NCBI GenBank assembly: GCA_965202915.1
Contig: OZ241847.1
Coordinates: 1,240,001-1,304,000, forward strand
Direction of reading: 5' to 3'
Origin: G965202915 sp965202915
GTDB lineage: Bacteria > Pseudomonadota > Gammaproteobacteria > Eutrophobiales > Eutrophobiaceae
Length of the DNA stretch: 64,000 bases
Of the stretch, positions 63,196 through 64,000 are shown one piece after another. Positions within the stretch are counted from its first letter, which is position 1, and each line of letters opens with the position of its first letter. Under the pieces are notes generated by a model. It was not told the DNA's origin. It saw only the letters and a program-made list of their open reading frames with translations, and did no database searches. A program made the translations under genes and the position numbers.

Positions 63196-63501
63196 TCAGT
63201 CGCCAACTGAATCACCAAAAAACGATCTGCACCCCGACCCATTCAGCGGTTGACCGGACTCAATAGGGCATTTATTCTTCCTATACTCGACCTGATGGAG
63301 GTCGAGAACGCGAACGATCCCCATATTTATGAGGGCAAAGTGAACATCCTTGAGACTGGCCTCAACCCTGGCGAGATTGTCCTTGCTTGCCAAATTCTCG
63401 TTGAGCAGCATCAAATGCTCCTCGGCCTGTTGCTCGGTAAAACCGCTCTCGGTCAAATGCCTGATGTAGCGGCGTATGTCAAATGCGGCGGCTTTGTTCA
63501 T
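63196..63501 (-). pseudogene. DUF1640-like coiled-coil protein, C-terminus lost
   Basis: From ATG 63501: NKAAAFDIRRYIRHLTESGF then TEQQAEEHLMLLNENLASKD and NLARVEASLKD. This is the N-terminal half of DUF1640 (CCDC90-like) proteins. The expected long coiled coil and final membrane helix do not follow; the remaining frame is unrelated. The open frame extends 18 codons further upstream. It may be a truncated relic, although the ORF itself is uninterrupted. Confidence 0.5.
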
Positions 63502-63684
63502 GCTTATCCTATGGGTTGCATAAGTGACGTTACCACGGCGGGCACTGCAAAGCATTCAATTGTCCGGGTCCGTCCTCTTTTCCCCGGGCCAACCGCCGGG
63601 AGATGGTTTCACCCCCAAACTGCGGTATGATCTCAAGTAATAAGCGGTACTATCCGACCCTATACATACTTGCTAGAATCAATC

Positions 63685-64000
63685 ATGGAACTTACTACAC
63701 TGACCGCCGTATCGCCGATAGACGGACGTTATGCCGACAAGACCAGGGCATTACGGCCGATCTTCAGCGAATACGGCCTGATCCATCACCGCGTCCGGGT
63801 CGAGGTGGAATGGTTAAAGGCGCTGGCCGCCAACGCTGAATTACCCGAAATAACCCCGTTGAGCAACGCCGCGATTCAATATCTGGATGATTGGGTGCGT
63901 GACTTTTCATTGGCTGAGGCGAAAAAGATAAAGGAAATCGAGGCGACCACCAATCATGACGTCAAGGCGGTTGAGTATTTCCTCAGGCAAAAATTTCAGC
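63685..64000 (+). CDS. purB: Adenylosuccinate lyase PurB (C-terminus beyond window)
   Basis: The first 105 residues are present, starting MELTTLTAVSPIDGRYADKT, with FSEYGLIHHRVRVEVEWLKA and EATTNHDVKAVEYFLRQKF, closely following E. coli PurB. The enzyme cleaves SAICAR and adenylosuccinate in purine synthesis. The final 107 bases of the window are the source of the partial copy at 61734-61840. hflD/mnmA, usual upstream neighbours, are not present. Confidence 0.95.
   Translation, partial: MELTTLTAVSPIDGRYADKTRALRPIFSEYGLIHHRVRVEVEWLKALAANAELPEITPLSNAAIQYLDDWVRDFSLAEAKKIKEIEATTNHDVKAVEYFLRQKFQ

Noticed and set aside
63250..63630. 126-codon plus-strand ORF
   Set aside because: It mirrors the DUF1640-like frame, which has a recognisable N-terminal pattern; the plus-strand product has none.

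Overview
The window looks like chromosome of a free-living, non-enteric gammaproteobacterium of moderate G+C. Gene orders typical of Gammaproteobacteria support this: rsmI / lpoA-yraN-diaA-dolP; lptD-surA-pdxA-rsmA; lipB-lipA; rpsU-yqeY-dnaG; gyrA-pheA-tyrA-aroA-cmk-rpsA-ihfB-lapA-lapB-pyrF; mtnA beside mtaD; pyrC-rnt. It has outer-membrane biogenesis genes (LptD, SurA, LapAB, LpoA) and a cytochrome-c-type nitric oxide reductase, so the cell is Gram-negative and probably respires nitrogen oxides when oxygen is low.

Layout. 1-4209: envelope block (dolP partial, diaA, yraN, lpoA) divergent from rsmI. 4485-9293: three-gene ABC/Gld-type transporter operon (ATPase, permease fused to a GldG-like domain, DUF4340 protein). 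9401-9765: tmRNA. 9885-12271: lipB-lipA and a DUF218 protein. 12528-14483: a cyclic-nucleotide-binding/rhodanese fusion and aroE. 14487-16309: a TRAP permease pair. 16389-21775: rsmA, pdxA, surA, lptD. 21860-26150: RND adaptor and pump. 26151-28213: a scrappy accessory patch with a PLP aminotransferase and a dead HlyB-type exporter. 28214-31030: dnaG, yqeY, a broken small ORF, rpsU. 31145-39303: tsaD, plsY, csiV, mfd, pyrF, lapB, lapA. 39400-48175: ihfB, rpsA, cmk, aroA, tyrA, pheA, gyrA. 48347-53668: mtnA, mtaD, rnt, pyrC, a Tas-type aldo/keto reductase.

The last 10 kb is accessory. 53928-56385 is an AT-rich nitric oxide reductase operon: a perfect FNR/Dnr-type box, an uncharacterised small membrane protein overlapping norC, then norC and norB. 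56386-61530 is a G+C-rich island: a three-gene ABC exporter flanked by fragments of a TRAP permease gene and a Fic-family gene. 61734-63893 is a 2.16-kb segment set off by a 107-bp partial copy of purB. It holds a DUF697-type membrane protein with five tandem 27-residue repeats, a small membrane protein and a truncated DUF1640-like ORF. The true purB starts at 63685 and runs off the window.

The best candidates for undescribed biology are the small membrane protein coupled to norC, the repeat-bearing DUF697 protein within the purB duplication, and the fused Gld-like transporter operon. Most accessory junctions show decayed genes (HlyB, DctM, Fic, GNAT, purB), so this end of the chromosome has seen repeated insertion and loss.
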